A DNA stretch of 64,000 bases from positions 1,671,001-1,735,000 of the forward strand of contig NZ_CP097562.1 in the NCBI RefSeq assembly GCF_000487995.2, given 5' to 3'. This stretch comes from Mucispirillum schaedleri ASF457. GTDB taxonomy: Bacteria; Chrysiogenota; Deferribacteres; Deferribacterales; Mucispirillaceae. Of this stretch, positions 62,728-64,000 are shown piece by piece. A model generated the notes under the pieces. The model was not told the origin of the DNA. It worked only from the letters and a program-made list of their open reading frames with translations, and did no database searches. The position numbers were made by a program, and so were the translations under genes. Position 1 is the first letter of the stretch. Each line of letters begins with the position of its first letter.

Positions 62728-62740
62728 TTTAGCCGCTAAA
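62728..62740. promoter_or_regulatory. KorB-type operator site 6, TTTAGCCGCTAAA
   Basis: Exact match to the RK2 KorB consensus, extended to AATTTTAGCCGCTAAAATT, between topB and the ArdC operon and overlapping the likely promoter of the latter. Confidence 0.65.
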
Positions 62741-62744
62741 ATTA

Positions 62745-64000
62745 TTAATCCTTTTTTGCTAATTCTTTATTGTATATTGGTTCGCCATTATTATCTTGGT
62801 AGATTGTTTTGCATTTCGGATAAGCAGAACAGCCCCAAAACCAGCCATTTTTTCCATTTCTTCTAACAAGTTTGGAGTTGCACTCTAAACAGCGATACTG
62901 CTCTGATGGAACAGCTTTTTCCCTAATAGTTAAATCTGGTTTACCTTTATCATCATTAAATGTTTTGCTGCATTCTGGATTTTTACATTTCCAGTAAGCA
63001 CCATATTTGCCTCTGAATTTTAAAAGCTCACCTTTTTCGCATACTGGACAAGACACACTTAAATATACATCAGGTTCACCATTATTATCTTGATAAGATA
63101 CTTTACATTCTGGATAAGTAGAGCAGCCCCAGAAATAACTGCTTTTATCTTTACCTTTTCTTTTAACAAGATAGCCAGTATCGCAGTTAGGGCATTTTTG
63201 AGCATTGCTTTTAAATACTGCTTCGCTTGATGTTATTTTATCTATTTCTTTACTTGAAAACTCTGTTATAGAGTTAATAAAGTCATCAAGTTTTGACATA
63301 TTTGTATTAATTTCTTTTATATCTTCATGCCATAAGGCTGTCATATCTGGATAAGTGATTTCATCTGATAAAAGTGATATAAGCTCTTTACCTAAATCAG
63401 TAGATACTATATTTTTCTTGTCATCTTTAATATAGCCCCTGTCATATAATGTTTTAATGATCGCTGACCTTGTAGCAGGTGTGCCTATACCACCGCTTTC
63501 ACCAGCCTTGTCTTTATCTTTTTCTTTTAAAAACTGTTTTGTTTTTTCATTTTTGCAGTAAACAGCTACTCTTTTTAAATCATTTAAAAAGCTGTCAGTT
63601 GTGTATAACTTTTTAGGCTTTGTTTCTTCTTTTAAAGAAATAAAGTCTATTTTCTCTACTGGTTTTTCTTCATAGATTTTGCTGTAATCAAAATTACCTG
63701 ATACTGTTTCATCTTCTTCTTTTTCTGATAATATTCCTTTCCAGCCTGCATCTAACAGCTGCCTGTGATTATTAATTAAATAATCATCATTAATTTTAAT
63801 TGTAATTGTATGCTTTAAATATTTTGCTGGTGGTAAAAACTGCATAACAAAACGATTGGCTATTAATAAAAATACTTTCTTTTCATCATCTGAAAATGCA
63901 GAAAAATCCAGTTTTGTTTCTGTTGGAATAATAGCAGTGTGTGCTGTTGTTTTTGATGAATTAAATGCTTTTGATTTTATATCTATATTTGCATTATTTA
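62745..64000 (-). CDS. topB: DNA topoisomerase III (TopB), 5' end outside window
   Basis: The frame is open to the window edge (about 417 residues visible). Type IA features: HTAIIPT, EKKVFLLIANRFVMQFLPPA, GIGTPATRSAIIKTLYDRGYI and TALWHEDI. The C-terminus has three zinc ribbons: CPNC...CSTYPEC, CPVC...CKNPEC and CLEC...CSAYPKC. Conjugative-element TopB resolves DNA after transfer or replication. The catalytic Tyr lies in the missing N-terminal part. An internal ATG at 63845 is not the true start. Confidence 0.92.
   Translation of the reverse strand, partial: NNANIDIKSKAFNSSKTTAHTAIIPTETKLDFSAFSDDEKKVFLLIANRFVMQFLPPAKYLKHTITIKINDDYLINNHRQLLDAGWKGILSEKEEDETVSGNFDYSKIYEEKPVEKIDFISLKEETKPKKLYTTDSFLNDLKRVAVYCKNEKTKQFLKEKDKDKAGESGGIGTPATRSAIIKTLYDRGYIKDDKKNIVSTDLGKELISLLSDEITYPDMTALWHEDIKEINTNMSKLDDFINSITEFSSKEIDKITSSEAVFKSNAQKCPNCDTGYLVKRKGKDKSSYFWGCSTYPECKVSYQDNNGEPDVYLSVSCPVCEKGELLKFRGKYGAYWKCKNPECSKTFNDDKGKPDLTIREKAVPSEQYRCLECNSKLVRRNGKNGWFWGCSAYPKCKTIYQDNNGEPIYNKELAKKD

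Noticed and set aside
1-64000. CRISPR arrays
   Set aside because: No regularly spaced direct repeats of the right size were found on either strand.

Overview
The window is AT-rich (about 30% GC by eye) with short intergenic spaces. It looks like a chromosome segment of a low-GC, Gram-negative, anaerobic or microaerophilic bacterium. LpxI-type lipid A biosynthesis, many lipoproteins, HypF with NikR (nickel and [NiFe]-hydrogenase metabolism), a hemerythrin chemoreceptor and a FapA-like protein would fit a Deferribacterota member such as Mucispirillum. That placement is inference; no rRNA is present.

1-35 kb is mostly conserved core. Plus-strand clusters: fapA-like / exeA-like ATPase / trkA / trkH / hypF (1-7.8 kb); a DUF4340 protein (7.9 kb); gpsA / ilvE / polA / DUF484-GGDEF / hisD (9.4-16.1 kb). 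Then come a membrane protein, a ribbon-helix-helix protein, tmk, nikR and a hemerythrin chemoreceptor (16.5-20.4 kb). pyrG-glmS-TIM-barrel isomerase runs on the minus strand (21.0-25.3 kb), divergent from guaA-lpxI. Then follow an intact IS3-family element, msrAB and several lipoproteins or hypotheticals, one carrying a G9 tract. Two non-coding repeat families are scattered here: a roughly 115-bp imperfect palindrome (five copies, one split by the IS3 element) and a 240-bp repeat (two copies).

35.1-38.8 kb, between tRNA-Leu(TAA) and tRNA-Arg(CCT), is a decayed junction. It has two damaged IS30-family copies (a third remnant lies at 28.3 kb), a frameshifted integrase C-terminus, a structured small-RNA candidate, a small hydrophobic peptide ORF and other relics.

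38.8-64 kb is the left part of an integrative and conjugative element. It carries a tyrosine integrase; a ParA/ParB operon; an unusual GNAT-PUA / ASCH / P-loop kinase operon; a probable type I toxin-antitoxin locus; a complete RP4-like trb mating-pair operon (trbB C D E F G H I J L N) ending in a giant PKD-repeat lipoprotein; a VapD-type toxin pair; an ArdC/zincin/Toprim fusion; and topoisomerase III running off the window. Relaxase and coupling protein are not in the window.

The most informative regulatory finding is a 13-bp palindrome, TTTAGCYGCTAAA or a one-mismatch version, at six places between 37 and 63 kb. It matches the known operator of KorB, the ParB homologue of IncP plasmid RK2. 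With the Trb-type transfer system and a local ParB, this suggests a KorB-like regulon. A separate 17-bp motif in front of the GNAT operon and the VapD operon, and a third motif in front of parA, trbB and trbJ, suggest further shared control. The two best candidates for undescribed systems are the GNAT-PUA/ASCH/kinase operon and the Fst-like toxin with convergent antisense RNA at 44.8-45.1 kb.
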